DNA of 64,000 nucleotides, taken from positions 186,001 through 250,000 of the forward strand of contig NZ_JAAOLX010000001.1 of assembly GCF_011601265.1 (NCBI RefSeq). Direction: 5' to 3'. Of this stretch, positions 63,639 to 64,000 are shown one piece after another. Under the pieces are notes generated by a model. It did not search any database. It worked only from the letters and a program-made list of their open reading frames with translations, and was not told the DNA's origin. Origin of the DNA: Iodobacter violaceini (lineage in GTDB: Bacteria > Pseudomonadota > Gammaproteobacteria > Burkholderiales > Chitinibacteraceae). Within the stretch, counting starts at the first letter, position 1. The number at the start of each line of letters is the position of its first letter. Position numbers and translations under genes: made by a program.

Positions 63639-63709
63639 ATGAAGAAATTAGCGAATAACAATTTAACCAAGGGCACCTTACAAAAATTGTCTTTTTTATT
63701 GAAAAAAGA

Positions 63710-64000
63710 TTATTTATCTGAAAAATACCCATTCAATAATTTAAGCGATATTTCTTTGGCAATGGGGCCGCCCATTTGCTTATTGCTTACCTCAGGCGGT
63801 GTTTTATCCGTGATATTACTCACAAACAAATATTTTTTACCTGCGTTTTCTACCATGCCGATATACCAGCCATCGCGCATTTTTCCGCTATTCTGGCCAT
63901 GATCATTTCTGTTTTTCCAGCCGCTGCCTGTTTTGCCGTAGTAATCTGCACCCTGATCTAATTTGCCTGCATAAATAATTTTCTTTGTTTCTAGCATGGC
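63710..64000 (-). CDS. Class D beta-lactamase-like protein, C-terminal part (truncated by window end)
   Basis: The last 95 or more residues of a serine beta-lactamase/penicillin-binding family protein of class D type. The KTG triad is present as YGKTGSGW, followed by RDGWYIGMVENAGKKYLFVS, the conserved core strand. The active-site SxxK and SxV motifs should lie beyond the window. The gene continues past 64000; the ATG at 63997 is not its start. Whether it gives resistance or is a BlaR-like sensor cannot be decided. Confidence 0.75.
   Translation of the reverse strand, partial: AMLETKKIIYAGKLDQGADYYGKTGSGWKNRNDHGQNSGKMRDGWYIGMVENAGKKYLFVSNITDKTPPEVSNKQMGGPIAKEISLKLLNGYFSDK

Noticed and set aside
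63531-63902. 123-codon plus-strand frame at the right edge
   Set aside because: It runs through an intergenic palindrome and antisense to the beta-lactamase-like gene.
1-64000. CRISPR array, tRNA, rRNA or prophage
   Set aside because: No regularly spaced repeats, tRNA-like T-loops, rRNA segments or phage structural genes were seen on reading. A tRNA or Rfam scan would settle small RNAs.

Overview
The window reads as chromosomal DNA of a free-living Gram-negative proteobacterium of moderate GC content. AlaA, Hom, ThrC, CysB, CysH and GltS are all of proteobacterial type. The combination of a Fur/FecI heme locus, an extracellular aspzincin protease, a chitin-sugar type ABC system and many short intergenic palindromes suggests Betaproteobacteria, Neisseriales (Chromobacteriaceae, perhaps Iodobacter-like). 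The genus is an inference from protein style and was not tested by search. No rRNA, tRNA, CRISPR array, prophage or intact insertion sequence was seen.

Layout. 1-8.6 kb: a membrane HD-GYP sensor with a small cysteine-less periplasmic partner, a secreted M35 protease, an alpha-amylase family enzyme, a 5'(3')-deoxyribonucleotidase and a MerR regulator. 8.7-20.1 kb: a heme acquisition locus with ECF sigma factor, FecR-type regulator, an inserted chemoreceptor, two tandem STN-containing TonB-dependent receptors, heme oxygenase, and an unusual DUF454-TonB fusion. Three Fur-box-like sites lie in front of the sigma gene and each receptor. 20.3-35.5 kb: accessory and transport genes, namely a lipoprotein, two periplasmic solute-binding proteins, a GNAT enzyme, a polysaccharide deacetylase, an APC permease, an Fsr-type MFS pump with a divergent AraC regulator, a hybrid histidine kinase paired with a second small periplasmic partner, GlpQ and GltS.

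35.6-40.7 kb: amino acid biosynthesis (alaA, hom, thrC) with a palindromic repeat between hom and thrC and a 23-bp perfect hairpin after thrC. 40.7-43.1 kb: a LysR/carboxymuconolactone decarboxylase pair bracketed by two copies of a 57-bp direct repeat and followed by a MITE-like inverted repeat. 43.5-51.4 kb: a sugar ABC importer (two tandem binding proteins, two permeases, ATPase) with a GntR regulator and a BadF-type N-acetylglucosamine kinase, all on the minus strand. 51.7-54.4 kb: cysH, a TauE/SafE transporter and divergent cysB.

54.5-63.5 kb: a plus-strand run of poorly characterised genes (membrane protein, GbsR-type regulator, DCC protein, small membrane protein, SDR-DoxX fusion, DUF2269, membrane-TIGR01777 fusion, DUF4166, and an alpha/beta-hydrolase fused to a PEP-synthase-like module). 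This is the best candidate for an undescribed system. The window ends inside a class D beta-lactamase-like gene.

The heme genes form one functional unit: Fur and FecI/FecR control, receptors import heme, the TonB fusion energises them, and HemO opens the ring. The ABC, kinase and GntR genes form a sugar uptake and phosphorylation unit. The two sensor/periplasmic-partner pairs look like two versions of the same signalling design.
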